Shown here: piece after piece, positions 6,074 through 14,136 of the stretch | Numbering within the stretch: position 1 is the stretch's first letter | How the letters are laid out: the number at the start of each line of letters is the position of its first letter | NCBI GenBank assembly: GCA_903910215.1 | Contig: CAIVYV010000031.1 | Span: 1 to 16,405, forward strand | DNA length: 16,405 bases | Source: an uncultured Pseudomonadota bacterium | Lineage (GTDB): Bacteria; Pseudomonadota; Gammaproteobacteria; Steroidobacterales; Steroidobacteraceae | Reading direction: 5' to 3' | Made by a program: the position numbers and the translations under genes | Notes under the pieces: generated by a model | Told to the model about the DNA's origin: nothing | The model's database searches: none | The model's input: only the letters and a program-made list of their open reading frames with translations

Positions 6074-7063
6074 ATGAAGTTGTTTTCGCAGAAGGACGTC
6101 GACAAGAAAGCGCTGAAAGGCGCACGCATTTGTGTGCTCGGCTACGGCAGTCAGGGTCGTGCGCATGCGCTCAACCTGAAGGACAGCGGTTACGACGTCG
6201 TCATCGGCGTTCGCAAAGGCGACAGCTGGAAGAAGGCCAAAAAAGATCGTCTGCCCGTCGCGCTGCCCGCCGATGCCGTCAAAGGTGCCGACCTCATCGC
6301 GATGCTGGCTCCCGATCTCGCGCAGAAGGATCTGTACGAGTCGGTGGTCGGTAACATCAAGAAAGGCGCGACGCTGCTCTTCGCGCACGGTTTCAACATT
6401 CACTTCAAGCAGATCAAGCCGCGCAAGGATCTCGACGTCGTCTTGATCGCGCCGAAGGGCCCTGGTGATCTCGTTCGTCGTCAGTACGAGCAAGGCCGAG
6501 GCGTTCCCTCGCTCATCGCCGTGTTCCAAGACGCCTCGCGTAAGGGCTTCGCCAAGGCGCTGGCCTACGCCGATGGTATTGGCGGTACTCGCGGCGGCGT
6601 ATTGAAGACAACCTTCGCCGAGGAGACCGAGACGGATCTGTTCGGTGAACAGGCTGTTCTCTGCGGTGGCGCGACCGAGCTCGTCGTCAAGGGTTTCGAA
6701 ACCCTCGTTGAAGCGGGCTACCAGCCGGAAGTCGCGTATTTCGAGTGCATGCATGAGTTGAAGCTCATCGTCGACCTGCTGCACGAGGGCGGCATCTGGA
6801 AGATGCACAAGTTCATCAGCGAGACGGCCAAGTACGGTGATCTCACGCGCGGACCGCGCGTGGTCAACGCCAAGACCAAGGCTGAGATGCGCAAGATTCT
6901 CAAGGAGATCCAGCAGGGCAAATTTGCCCGCCAGTGGATCCGCGAGAACGCCACGGGCCGTAAGAAGTACGACAAGATGCTGAAGAACGACCTCAACCGT
7001 CCGATCGAGAAAGTGGGCTACGCGCTGCGCGCCCGCATGCCTTGGTTGGATCAAGGTCGCTGA
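6074..7063 (+). CDS. ilvC: Ketol-acid reductoisomerase (class I, NADPH type)
   Basis: IlvC converts acetolactate or acetohydroxybutyrate to the dihydroxy acid by Mg-dependent isomerisation and NADPH reduction, before the IlvD step. The 329 residues are the usual class I length. The N-terminal Rossmann fold has GYGSQGRAHALNL (23-35); Arg47 and Ser51 in the following loop suit NADPH. His105 lies in FAHGF. The C-terminal helical domain carries the metal and substrate residues Asp188 and Glu192 (TDLFGEQ), Glu224 and Glu228 (YFECMHELK) and Ser249. In the KGPG motif an Asp132 stands where many class I enzymes have His. The ATG at 6074 follows GGGAG. An upstream in-frame start at 6020 would begin inside the attenuator terminator and is rejected. 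It is the first structural gene of the operon; leuA follows after 14 bp, with no acetolactate synthase genes between. Confidence 0.97.
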   Translation: MKLFSQKDVDKKALKGARICVLGYGSQGRAHALNLKDSGYDVVIGVRKGDSWKKAKKDRLPVALPADAVKGADLIAMLAPDLAQKDLYESVVGNIKKGATLLFAHGFNIHFKQIKPRKDLDVVLIAPKGPGDLVRRQYEQGRGVPSLIAVFQDASRKGFAKALAYADGIGGTRGGVLKTTFAEETETDLFGEQAVLCGGATELVVKGFETLVEAGYQPEVAYFECMHELKLIVDLLHEGGIWKMHKFISETAKYGDLTRGPRVVNAKTKAEMRKILKEIQQGKFARQWIRENATGRKKYDKMLKNDLNRPIEKVGYALRARMPWLDQGR

Positions 7064-7077
7064 TAGGAGAACCTGCC

Positions 7078-8610
7078 ATGACATCGAACGCCGACCGGGT
7101 AATGATCTTCGACACGACGTTGCGCGATGGGGAGCAAGCCCCTGGTTGCAGCATGACGCAGCCGGAAAAACTGCGCGTGGCGAAGGCGCTAGCCGACCTC
7201 GGCGTCGATGTCATCGAGGCGGGTTTCCCCGCGGCCTCGCCCGGCGACTGGGAGTCCGTTCACTCCGTCGCCCGCGAGGTCGAGGGGCCGATCATCTGCG
7301 GGCTTGCCCGCTGCACGCGCGATGACATCGAAAAGGTCGCACGTGCGCTGCGCCCTGCTCCCAAGCACCGCATTCACGTCTTCCTCGCTACCAGCGCTAT
7401 CCATCGGCAATACAAGCTCAACATGGCGAAGGAGGAAATCATCCGTAGCGCCGTCGAGGGGGTGAAGATCGCGCGCGAATATTGCGAGGACGTCGAGTTC
7501 TCGCCCGAGGATGCCTCGCGTACAGAGCTCGAATTTCTGGCACAAGTTGTCGAAGCCGTGATCGACGCCGGTGCGACGACCGTCAATATTCCGGACACCG
7601 TCGGTTACACGGTGCCGCACGAATTCGCCGAACTCTTTCGTTATTTGCGCAAGAACGTCAGCAACATCGATCGCGCTCGCCTCTCCGTCCACTGCCATGA
7701 CGATCTAGGCATGGCGGTTGCCAACAGCTTGATGGCCGTGGTGGCCGGCGCACGACAGGTCGAGTGCACCATCAATGGCATCGGCGAGCGCGCGGGTAAT
7801 TGCTCGCTGGAAGAAATCGTGATGGCTCTGCGTACTCGCGAAACCTTCTTCAATGCCCGAACCAACATCCAGTCGCAGAAGCTCTACCCGGCTTCTCGTC
7901 TCGTCTCGAGCATCACCGGCATGCCGATCCCGCGTAACAAGGCGATCGTCGGCGAAAACGCCTTCGCACACGAATCGGGTATCCACCAGCATGGCATGCT
8001 CAAGCACGCGAGCACATACGAGATCATGCGCCCGCAGGACGTCGGACTTAGCCGCTCGGCTCTCGTGCTCGGCAAGCACAGCGGCCGTCACGCTCTGCGC
8101 GAGCGCATCACGGAACTTGGCTTTGATATCGACGAGACGGAATTCGCTCGAGTATTCGAAGAGTTCAAGGCTCTCGCAGACAAGAAAAAAGAGTTATTCG
8201 ATGGCGACATCGAAGCGCTGGTTTTGAAGGCCGAGGGCCAAGATCAGGGCCCGTGGTCGCTCGAAAGTCTGAGCACTGCGTCCGGTTTGCAGAACGCCAC
8301 CGCCACGGTGAGTCTGCGTCATCAGGACGGTCGTTGTATCGAACGCAGTTCGAGCGGCGACGGCCCGGTCGATGCCGCTTTCAAGGCGATCGAAGACATT
8401 ACGGGCATCAACCCCTCGTTGCAGAAGTTCGAACTGCGCAGCCTCTCCGAAGGCGAGGATGCCCAGGGCGAGGCGATCGTCTACGTCAACTTCCAGGATC
8501 GAAGCTACCGAGGCTCGAGCGCGACCACCGATATCGTTGAATCGGCAACTCGAGCTTTCCTCGAAGTGATCAATCGCATCGAGTTGTCGCAGAAAGCGCA
8601 GGCCGCTTAA
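7078..8610 (+). CDS. leuA: 2-isopropylmalate synthase
   Basis: LeuA condenses acetyl-CoA with 2-ketoisovalerate, the committed step of leucine synthesis. The 510 residues match the classic LeuA form. The TIM-barrel part has FDTTLRDGEQAPG (11-23), with metal ligand Asp12 and catalytic Arg16. His205 and His207 lie in VHCHDDLGMAVANSL, and Asn241 lies in GIGERAGNCS. A C-terminal domain from about 390 to 510 corresponds to the LeuA regulatory (leucine feedback) domain. The start at 7078 is set by AGGAGA about 7 bases upstream; the open frame reaches back into ilvC, which is not used. Homocitrate synthase and citramalate synthase are relatives, but the leuCDB neighbours settle the role. A short palindrome, GCCGCTTAAGCGGC, spans the stop codon. 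Confidence 0.97.
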   Translation: MTSNADRVMIFDTTLRDGEQAPGCSMTQPEKLRVAKALADLGVDVIEAGFPAASPGDWESVHSVAREVEGPIICGLARCTRDDIEKVARALRPAPKHRIHVFLATSAIHRQYKLNMAKEEIIRSAVEGVKIAREYCEDVEFSPEDASRTELEFLAQVVEAVIDAGATTVNIPDTVGYTVPHEFAELFRYLRKNVSNIDRARLSVHCHDDLGMAVANSLMAVVAGARQVECTINGIGERAGNCSLEEIVMALRTRETFFNARTNIQSQKLYPASRLVSSITGMPIPRNKAIVGENAFAHESGIHQHGMLKHASTYEIMRPQDVGLSRSALVLGKHSGRHALRERITELGFDIDETEFARVFEEFKALADKKKELFDGDIEALVLKAEGQDQGPWSLESLSTASGLQNATATVSLRHQDGRCIERSSSGDGPVDAAFKAIEDITGINPSLQKFELRSLSEGEDAQGEAIVYVNFQDRSYRGSSATTDIVESATRAFLEVINRIELSQKAQAA

Positions 8611-8667
8611 GCGGCAAAGGCGCGAATCCGATACTCCACTCCTTCCACCTCATTGCAGAAGAAGTCT

Positions 8668-10074
8668 ATGTCCGCTCCGAAAACCATGTTCGAAAAAGTC
8701 TGGGCCGCACACCAAGTAGTGCCTCAGACGGCTGATACACCGGCTGTCATATTCATCGACTTGCACCTGACCCACGAGGTCACCTCGCCGCAGGCGTTTT
8801 CGCTACTCAAGTCGCGCGGCCTCAAACTTCGTCGTCCGGATCTGACGCTGGCGACGATGGATCACGCGACGCCGACCCGAACCGAGCAGGTGTTCGGTGG
8901 CGCGCCGATTTCGATCGAGTCTGCGGCCAAGCAAATCCGACAGCTGGAGGTGAACTGCGCCGAGTTCGGCGTAGAGCTGCTCGGCCTGCAGGACTCGCGT
9001 CGCGGTATCGTGCACATCATCGGCCCCGAGCTCGGCGTGACGCAGCCGGGCAAGACCATCGTCTGCGGCGACAGCCACACCTCGACCCACGGCGCGTTTG
9101 GCGCCCTCGCCTTCGGCATCGGCACGACCGAAGTCGGGCACGTGATGGCAACGCAATGTCTCTTGCAGAAGAAGCCGAAGACGTTTGCCATCGAGGTCTC
9201 CGGAAGACTACGCCCCGGCGTCACTCCGAAGGACTTGATCCTCGCCATCATCGGTAAGGTCGGCGTTTCTGGCGGCACAGGCTACGTATTCGAATACCGC
9301 GGTGAGGCAATTCGCGCCATGGACATGGAACAGCGCATGACCGTCTGCAACATGTCGATCGAAGCAGGTGCGCGTGCCGGCATGATCGCGCCGGACGAGA
9401 TCACCTTTGCTTATCTCAAAGATAAACCGCGCTCGCCCAAAGGTGCTGCGTGGCATGAGGCAGTGGCTTACTGGCGTACATTGGCGACCGATGCGGGCGC
9501 GACGTTCGACAAGACCATCGAGATCGATGCCTCCTCGCTCGAGCCCATGATCACCTACGGCACTAATCCTGGCATGGTCGTTCCGATATCGGGACAGATC
9601 CCTGATCGTCGTGGCGATGTGGTTTTCGATGCGGCGATGAAATACATGGGGCTGACCCCGGGTACTCCAATCACCGATGCGCCAGTCAACGTAGTTTTCA
9701 TCGGCAGCTGCACCAATGGACGCCTCGGTGATCTGCAGGCAGCGGCGAAGGTGCTGAAAGGTCAGCGCGTAGCGCCCGGCGTGCAGATGCTCGTCGTGCC
9801 GGGATCCCAAGAGGTCAAGCGCGAGGCGGAAGAATTGGGCCTGCACGAGATCTTCAAACAAGCCGGCGCCGAATGGCGCGAATCGGGTTGCTCAATGTGT
9901 CTTGGCATGAACGGCGACACCGTTGCCAAGGGCGAGTACGCCGTCAGCACCAGCAATCGTAATTTCGAAGGTCGTCAAGGCATCGGTGCTCGCACTCTGC
10001 TTGCCAGTCCCGAAACTGCAGCGGCATCGGCCATTCGCGGCCGTGTCACCGACCCGCGTGAGTTCATCATCTGA
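8668..10074 (+). CDS. leuC: 3-isopropylmalate dehydratase large subunit
   Basis: LeuC with LeuD isomerises 2-isopropylmalate to 3-isopropylmalate using a [4Fe-4S] cluster, as in aconitase. The 468 residues compare with 466 in E. coli. The three cluster cysteines are Cys348 (GSCTNGRLGDL), Cys408 and Cys411 (SGCSMCLGMN). The substrate motif CGDSHTSTHGAFGALAFGIG (133-152) is intact. The ATG at 8668 (MSAPKTMFEKVWAAHQV) has a purine-rich AGAAGAAG just upstream and fits the family start; a TTG five codons earlier is less likely. It lies 57 bp after leuA, the longest spacer inside the operon, with no terminator seen. Confidence 0.97.
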   Translation: MSAPKTMFEKVWAAHQVVPQTADTPAVIFIDLHLTHEVTSPQAFSLLKSRGLKLRRPDLTLATMDHATPTRTEQVFGGAPISIESAAKQIRQLEVNCAEFGVELLGLQDSRRGIVHIIGPELGVTQPGKTIVCGDSHTSTHGAFGALAFGIGTTEVGHVMATQCLLQKKPKTFAIEVSGRLRPGVTPKDLILAIIGKVGVSGGTGYVFEYRGEAIRAMDMEQRMTVCNMSIEAGARAGMIAPDEITFAYLKDKPRSPKGAAWHEAVAYWRTLATDAGATFDKTIEIDASSLEPMITYGTNPGMVVPISGQIPDRRGDVVFDAAMKYMGLTPGTPITDAPVNVVFIGSCTNGRLGDLQAAAKVLKGQRVAPGVQMLVVPGSQEVKREAEELGLHEIFKQAGAEWRESGCSMCLGMNGDTVAKGEYAVSTSNRNFEGRQGIGARTLLASPETAAASAIRGRVTDPREFII

Positions 10075-10082
10075 GGCCCACC

Positions 10083-10661
10083 ATGGATCCGATCACCGTT
10101 ATTCGTTCACGCACGGTCGTGATGCCCTCCACCAATATCGACACCGACCAGATCGTGCCGGCTCGCTTTTTGACGACGACCACCAAGGAAGGTCTCGGTA
10201 AACAGCTCTTTGCCGACTGGCGATACGATGCGTCGGGTCAACCGAAGCCAGATTTCATTCTCAATCGCCCCGAAGCGGTCGGATGTCGCGTGCTCGTCGC
10301 AGGTCGTAACATCGGCTGCGGATCGTCGCGCGAACATGCGCCATGGGCGCTGGTCGACTTCGGCTTTCAGGCTGTGATCAGCACCGAGATCGCCGATATC
10401 TTCCGCAACAATTCTTTGAAGAATGGCTTGCTGCCGATCATCGTGGATGAAGCGACGCATGCCTGGCTGCTCGCAAATCCCGGTGTCGAGGTTGAAATCG
10501 ATCTGACGAACTCGTCGCTAAAGATCCCCGATGGTCGCAGCGTGACGTTCCCGATCGATGGTTTCGCCCGCTACTGCTTGACGAATGGCGTTGATGAACT
10601 CGGCTTCCTGCTCTCGAAGAATGCCGAGATCGAGGCGTACGAGGCGCGTTGCCGCGCATGA
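10083..10661 (+). CDS. leuD: 3-isopropylmalate dehydratase small subunit
   Basis: LeuD supplies the swivelling small domain of isopropylmalate isomerase. It forms a heterodimer with LeuC. The 192 residues are typical of the bacterial long form (E. coli 201). Family motifs are NIDTDQIVPARF (18-29) and GCGSSREHAPWAL (78-90), the latter with the substrate-binding Ser-Ser-Arg. The ATG at 10083 has GAGG about 7 bases upstream, which overlaps the leuC stop region; the gap to leuC is 8 bp. Its stop overlaps the leuB start as ATGA, so leuB translation is probably coupled. Confidence 0.97.
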   Translation: MDPITVIRSRTVVMPSTNIDTDQIVPARFLTTTTKEGLGKQLFADWRYDASGQPKPDFILNRPEAVGCRVLVAGRNIGCGSSREHAPWALVDFGFQAVISTEIADIFRNNSLKNGLLPIIVDEATHAWLLANPGVEVEIDLTNSSLKIPDGRSVTFPIDGFARYCLTNGVDELGFLLSKNAEIEAYEARCRA

Positions 10662-11716
10662 AGGCGCGTATCGCCGTGCTCGGGGGCGACGGAATCGGCC
10701 CTGAAGTCATCGCCGAGGCCTTGCGCGTGCTACGCGCGGTGGCCGTGCAGCATCAACACGAGTTCGTGCTTGAAGAGTTGCCCTTCGGTGGTGTCGCCAT
10801 CGACCAATTCGGCGACGGTTTGCCCGAACACACTCTCAAAGGCTGTCTCGCATCCGACGGCGTGCTGCTTGGCGCCATTGGCGGGCCGAAGTGGGGCCCT
10901 AATGCGCCAGTTCGTCCGGAACCGGCGCTGCTGCGCTTGCGCTCGGAGCTTGGCGTCTATGCGAACCTTCGTCCGATCAAGGTCCATCCAACCTTGCGAG
11001 CAGCTTCACCGCTGAAGCCCGAGATCATCGATGGCGTAAACCTGCTCTTCGTTCGGGAACTCACCGGTGGTATCTACTTTGGTAAGAAGTGGCGTGAGGG
11101 TGATCGGGCCGTCGACGAGTGTGCCTACACCGTCGGCGAGATCGAACGCGTGACACGCATGGCAGGCCGCCTCGCCGCCCGTCGACGCAGCAAGATTACT
11201 CAGATCGACAAATCAAACGTGCTCGAAACCTCGCGCCTGTGGCGCAATGTGAGCGAGCGCGTGATCCGCGAGGAGTTCCCGTCGGTCAGCATCGAGCACA
11301 TGCTAGTTGACTCGGCGGCCATGCAATTGATCCGCAACCCGCGCGACTTCGACGTCATCCTCACCGAGAACCTGTTTGGTGACGTGCTCACCGACGAAGG
11401 CGCCATGCTCGCGGGTTCTTTGGGCGTGTTGCCTTCGGCAGCCTTGGGTGATGGTAAGCGTGGCCTATACGAGCCGATCCATGGGTCGGCACCCGATATA
11501 GCAGGCAAAGGCATCGCCAACCCCATCGGTACGATCATGAGTGCGGCGATGTTGCTGCGCCATTCGCTCGGGTTGGACGCTGAGGCCCTTGCGATCGAGA
11601 AGGCCGTCGGCCGCGCACTCGATGCCGGCGCTCGAACAGCCGACATTGCAACGCCCGGCAGCAAATCCCTCTCGACTAGCCAGATGGGTGATGCGGTACT
11701 CGCCGCTCTCGCCTAG
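10658..11716 (+). CDS. leuB: 3-isopropylmalate dehydrogenase
   Basis: LeuB oxidises and decarboxylates 3-isopropylmalate with NAD to 2-ketoisocaproate. The 352 residues match the family (about 360). Visible motifs are GGDGIGPEV (9-17), RELTGGIYFG with catalytic Tyr140, DKSNVLETSRLWR with catalytic Lys185, VDSAAMQL with Asp218, and NLFGDVLTDEGAML with Asp242 and Asp246. The NAD-site region EPIHGSAPDIAGKGIANP (272-289) is also intact. The ATG at 10658 overlaps the leuD stop (ATGA); a TTG three codons upstream is rejected. It ends the ilvC-leuACDB operon and meets metB tail to tail after 9 bp, with no terminator visible in the gap. Tartrate and homoisocitrate dehydrogenases are relatives but are excluded by context. 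Confidence 0.97.
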   Translation: MKARIAVLGGDGIGPEVIAEALRVLRAVAVQHQHEFVLEELPFGGVAIDQFGDGLPEHTLKGCLASDGVLLGAIGGPKWGPNAPVRPEPALLRLRSELGVYANLRPIKVHPTLRAASPLKPEIIDGVNLLFVRELTGGIYFGKKWREGDRAVDECAYTVGEIERVTRMAGRLAARRRSKITQIDKSNVLETSRLWRNVSERVIREEFPSVSIEHMLVDSAAMQLIRNPRDFDVILTENLFGDVLTDEGAMLAGSLGVLPSAALGDGKRGLYEPIHGSAPDIAGKGIANPIGTIMSAAMLLRHSLGLDAEALAIEKAVGRALDAGARTADIATPGSKSLSTSQMGDAVLAALA

Positions 11717-11725
11717 CGTCGACGT

Positions 11726-12892
11726 TTAGAGTTTCTTCAACGCCTGCGCGAGATCGTCGCGCAAATCGTTGACTGCCTCAATACCGACCGACAATCGCAG
11801 CAGCCCATCCGTCAGCCCCGCAGCTGCTCGGGCCGCTGGATCCATCGCAGCGTGGGTCATCGTGGCCGGATGCGCAACCAGGCTCTCGACGCCGCCAAGT
11901 GATTCAGCGAGCGAGAACAATTGTAATTCGCCGACAAATTTCTCAACTGCGACTAAGCCACCAGCGAGCTCGATCGTGACGATGGCACCGAAGCCACTTT
12001 GCTGCGCGCGCGCTGTTGCATGGCCCGGGTGATCGGCTAATCCGGGATAGAGCACGCGGCGAATACCCGACTGAGTGTTGAGCCAACTAGCGAGCTCGTT
12101 CGCGTTCTGCTCGTGGATCGCCATGCGTGCGTGCAGGGTTCGCAGACCACGCAGCACGAGGAAGCTGTCGAACGCCGTTCCCGTCATGCCGAGTGCGTTG
12201 GCCCACCAGGCCAGCTGCGTGGCGTCTTCCGGCGTTGCGGCAACGACCGCACCTGAGATCACATCGCTGTGCCCGTTTAGATATTTCGTCATCGAGTGCA
12301 CGACCAAGTCGGCACCCAGTGCCAAGGGCTGCTGGAGCACCGGTGAAAGGAAGGTATTGTCGACGGCGACTTTTGCACCGGCTGCGTGCGCCACACGCAC
12401 GACTTCTCGAATGTCGGTGATTCGCAGCAACGGGTTGCTCGGCGATTCCACCCAAACCAAATCCGCTGGCGTACTGAGCGCGGAACGCCAAGCCGCATCG
12501 TTGCCGAAGTCGACGAACTCGACTCGAAAATCTCCGCGTCGCTGCCAGGCAGAGAAAAGTCTGAACGTGCCACCGTAACAATCGTGCGGCACGACGATGC
12601 GGGCGCCTTGCTTCAGGATTTGACCCACCAGGGCGATCGCGCCCATACCCGAGCCCGTTACGACGGCACCAGCACCACCTTCTAGATCGGCCACGGCCTC
12701 AGCGAGCAGGTCGCGGGTCGGATTACCCGAGCGCGAGTAATCGTAGCGACCTTTCACGCCGAAGCTCGGAAAAGCGAACGTGGAGCTCAAATGGATCGGC
12801 GGAACGACTGCACCGGTGGTGGGGTCAGACTCGAGCCCGGCTCGCACAGCTCGGGTACGCGGATCATGGGCGGCTTGGGTCTTGCGATTCAT
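11726..12892 (-). CDS. metB: Cystathionine gamma-synthase or O-acylhomoserine sulfhydrylase-type PLP enzyme
   Basis: This Cys/Met-metabolism PLP enzyme of 388 residues probably joins an O-acylhomoserine with cysteine to form cystathionine. Motifs include YDYSRSGNPTRD (50-61, phosphate/cofactor contacts), the ring-stacking Tyr106 (DCYGGTFRLF), Asp178 (VDNTF) for the pyridine nitrogen, and Lys203 (SMTKYLNGHSD) for the Schiff base. The C terminus has SLGGVESLVAHPATMTH, common to MetB/MetC/MetZ enzymes. YDYSR..NPTRD and the length (E. coli MetB 386) favour MetB. Direct sulfhydrylation (MetZ) or gamma-lyase activity cannot be excluded from sequence. The ATG at 12892 is two bases after the metX stop, with the ribosome site inside metX, so the two genes are coupled. 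Both lie under the SAM-I riboswitch. Confidence 0.92.
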   Translation of the reverse strand: MNRKTQAAHDPRTRAVRAGLESDPTTGAVVPPIHLSSTFAFPSFGVKGRYDYSRSGNPTRDLLAEAVADLEGGAGAVVTGSGMGAIALVGQILKQGARIVVPHDCYGGTFRLFSAWQRRGDFRVEFVDFGNDAAWRSALSTPADLVWVESPSNPLLRITDIREVVRVAHAAGAKVAVDNTFLSPVLQQPLALGADLVVHSMTKYLNGHSDVISGAVVAATPEDATQLAWWANALGMTGTAFDSFLVLRGLRTLHARMAIHEQNANELASWLNTQSGIRRVLYPGLADHPGHATARAQQSGFGAIVTIELAGGLVAVEKFVGELQLFSLAESLGGVESLVAHPATMTHAAMDPAARAAAGLTDGLLRLSVGIEAVNDLRDDLAQALKKL

Positions 12893-12894
12893 GG

Positions 12895-13881
12895 TTAACC
12901 TAAAATTTGATCGAAAAACGGACGCAACTGCTGCGGCTCTTTCAGGAAGGCATCGTGCCCGAAAATCGAATGGATTTCCGTTAGTCGACGCTCTGGCAAC
13001 GACGCAGCGAGCTGTCGCATATCTTCGAGCGGCACGAGTTGATCGGAACTCACTGCCAGCGCCGATACTGGCACGGGTATTCGCGTCGGATCGACCCGAT
13101 GCAAGTCGATAGATTCCGACAAGGTGACAAAACTCCCTGCTGCGTAGCGCGAGGCATATTGTTCGCCGCGGGCCATCAGATAGTCCTCCACCGGAAAAAC
13201 GGCGCCCTCCAAGGTGTGCCGGGCTTCCCCATCGAAGCGCTGTAGGAATTCTTCCGGCGTGCGATAAGTAGACATCGCAAGACCACGCGCGAGCGAGAGC
13301 GCGGATCGCGTATCACCGAGGCGATCACCCAGCCGCACGATGCGACGCTGCACACTGCGCCAGGCAGTGGCCATCGGATGGGCGCGATGCGCCGCACTCA
13401 GCACGATCAATCGTTGCAGCAGCTGCGGGTGACGGTCGGCGAACGCGAGGCCAACCATACCGCCATACGACGCGCCCACGAAGGCATGGATCGCCCCGAT
13501 CTCGAGGTGACGCATCACGAGTTGTAGTAACTCGGCTTGGTCGAAGGTCGACACACTCGGAAACGCCAGAGAGTCTTTGGGACCGGTCGTGAGGCCGCTA
13601 CCCCCGAGATAGTCGAACGAGAGAATCTGGTAACGATCTGACGGGATCGGTCCTCCAGGACCAACGACAGCGCGCCACCAGCCGCTGCCCGGGTCGGCGT
13701 GATCGCATACAACCCGATGGGCAGAAATACCGCCAAGCGCGACCACGATCGGATGTGTAGGGTCGCCCACGCAGCGCCAGCCGATCTCCAGCGTCTTAAG
13801 TTTCCCGCCATGGTGCAAAGGAAATGGCTTGCCTGGCGACAACACTCCTTGACGGACCTGATGGGCTAATTGCGACGACAT
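12895..13881 (-). CDS. metX: MetX-like homoserine O-acyltransferase (alpha/beta hydrolase fold)
   Basis: MetX-type enzymes transfer an acetyl or succinyl group to homoserine, giving the substrate for the next enzyme, MetB. The 328 residues show an alpha/beta hydrolase fold with a nucleophile elbow GASYGGMVGL (Ser138) and an acid in SSDQLVP (Asp280). A histidine in GHDAFL (His309) completes the triad. The protein is about 40-50 residues shorter than most MetX proteins, and the usual N-terminal HALTG-type motif reads VALGGISAHR here. In Xanthomonadales, MetX relatives use succinyl-CoA and some acylate serine, so donor and acceptor cannot be fixed from sequence. The ATG at 13881 is the only reasonable start because an in-frame TAG lies eight codons upstream. 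No clear Shine-Dalgarno site is present. The gene is directly coupled to metB and follows a SAM-I riboswitch, which supports methionine synthesis. Confidence 0.85.
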   Translation of the reverse strand: MSSQLAHQVRQGVLSPGKPFPLHHGGKLKTLEIGWRCVGDPTHPIVVALGGISAHRVVCDHADPGSGWWRAVVGPGGPIPSDRYQILSFDYLGGSGLTTGPKDSLAFPSVSTFDQAELLQLVMRHLEIGAIHAFVGASYGGMVGLAFADRHPQLLQRLIVLSAAHRAHPMATAWRSVQRRIVRLGDRLGDTRSALSLARGLAMSTYRTPEEFLQRFDGEARHTLEGAVFPVEDYLMARGEQYASRYAAGSFVTLSESIDLHRVDPTRIPVPVSALAVSSDQLVPLEDMRQLAASLPERRLTEIHSIFGHDAFLKEPQQLRPFFDQILG

Positions 13882-13988
13882 ATTCGAGTGGTGTTCCGGT
13901 TGCTATAGCTCACACCGATCAACCCGCTCGACGAGTGCCCGCGCGTTGCGGGGACCGACACCCATCTCCTCGCGGAGCCATGTCGGCA
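13882..13988 (-). promoter_or_regulatory. Leader between SAM aptamer and metX (expression platform)
   Basis: This 107-base stretch follows the aptamer. The bases GATGAGTGCC (13994-13985), which include the whole 3' strand of aptamer helix P1, can pair with GGCACTCGTC (13939-13930) through ten pairs, one a G-U wobble. This would be the SAM-free form. A second stem, CCGACA with TGTCGG (13986-13981 with 13960-13955), encloses CTCC-GCGA-GGAG. No U tract follows any stem, so a classic intrinsic terminator is not visible. Control may use Rho or translation initiation. Confidence 0.55.
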
Positions 13989-14100
13989 CTCATCTGACCG
14001 CAATGCTGTGCTGCGGCAGGAGTTGGCACCTTCACGGTGTGGTTGGCACCGTTGGTTGCCCCGGCTTCGTCGGGCCTGTCCCTCTGCCGGTCTCGATGAG
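13989..14100 (-). ncRNA. SAM-I riboswitch (S-box) upstream of metX-metB
   Basis: Read on the minus strand, this 112-base element has the full S-box core. P1 is CTCATC (14100-14095) with GATGAG (13994-13989). The conserved AGAGGGACAGGCCC, GAAGCC and GGCAACC follow, and then AAGGTGCCAACTCCTGC. P3 is ACGGTG/CACCGT around a 7-base loop and P4 is GCCGCA/TGCGGT, so the four-way junction is complete. SAM binding stabilises P1 and normally switches off the genes downstream, here metX-metB. A promoter is predicted so that transcription starts about one base before P1. S-boxes are mainly Firmicute elements but are known in a few Gram-negative groups. Confidence 0.95.
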
Positions 14101-14107
14101 GCGGCGG

Positions 14108-14136
14108 ATGGTAAGTGGCTGAGCAGACAGCGTCAA
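14108..14136 (-). promoter_or_regulatory. Predicted promoter of the riboswitch-metX-metB unit
   Basis: On the minus strand TTGACG (14136-14131; 5 of 6 to consensus) and TACCAT (14113-14108; 4 of 6) are 17 bp apart. Transcription would begin near 14101, immediately before riboswitch helix P1. That agreement with the independently recognised aptamer raises confidence. Confidence 0.65.

Noticed and set aside
5781..6125. Upstream extension of the M17 peptidase frame
   Set aside because: It runs antisense through the leucine attenuator and ilvC start; the peptidase fold is satisfied by the start at 5780.
6199..6490. Odd ketol-acid reductoisomerase with Asp132 in the KGPG motif as a broken enzyme
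   Set aside because: This position varies among IlvC proteins (E. coli has Thr), and all metal and Rossmann residues are intact.
6050..7084. Minus-strand open frame of 344 codons over ilvC
   Set aside because: It is the mirror of the well-conserved ilvC frame, made long by high GC; no family motif is visible.
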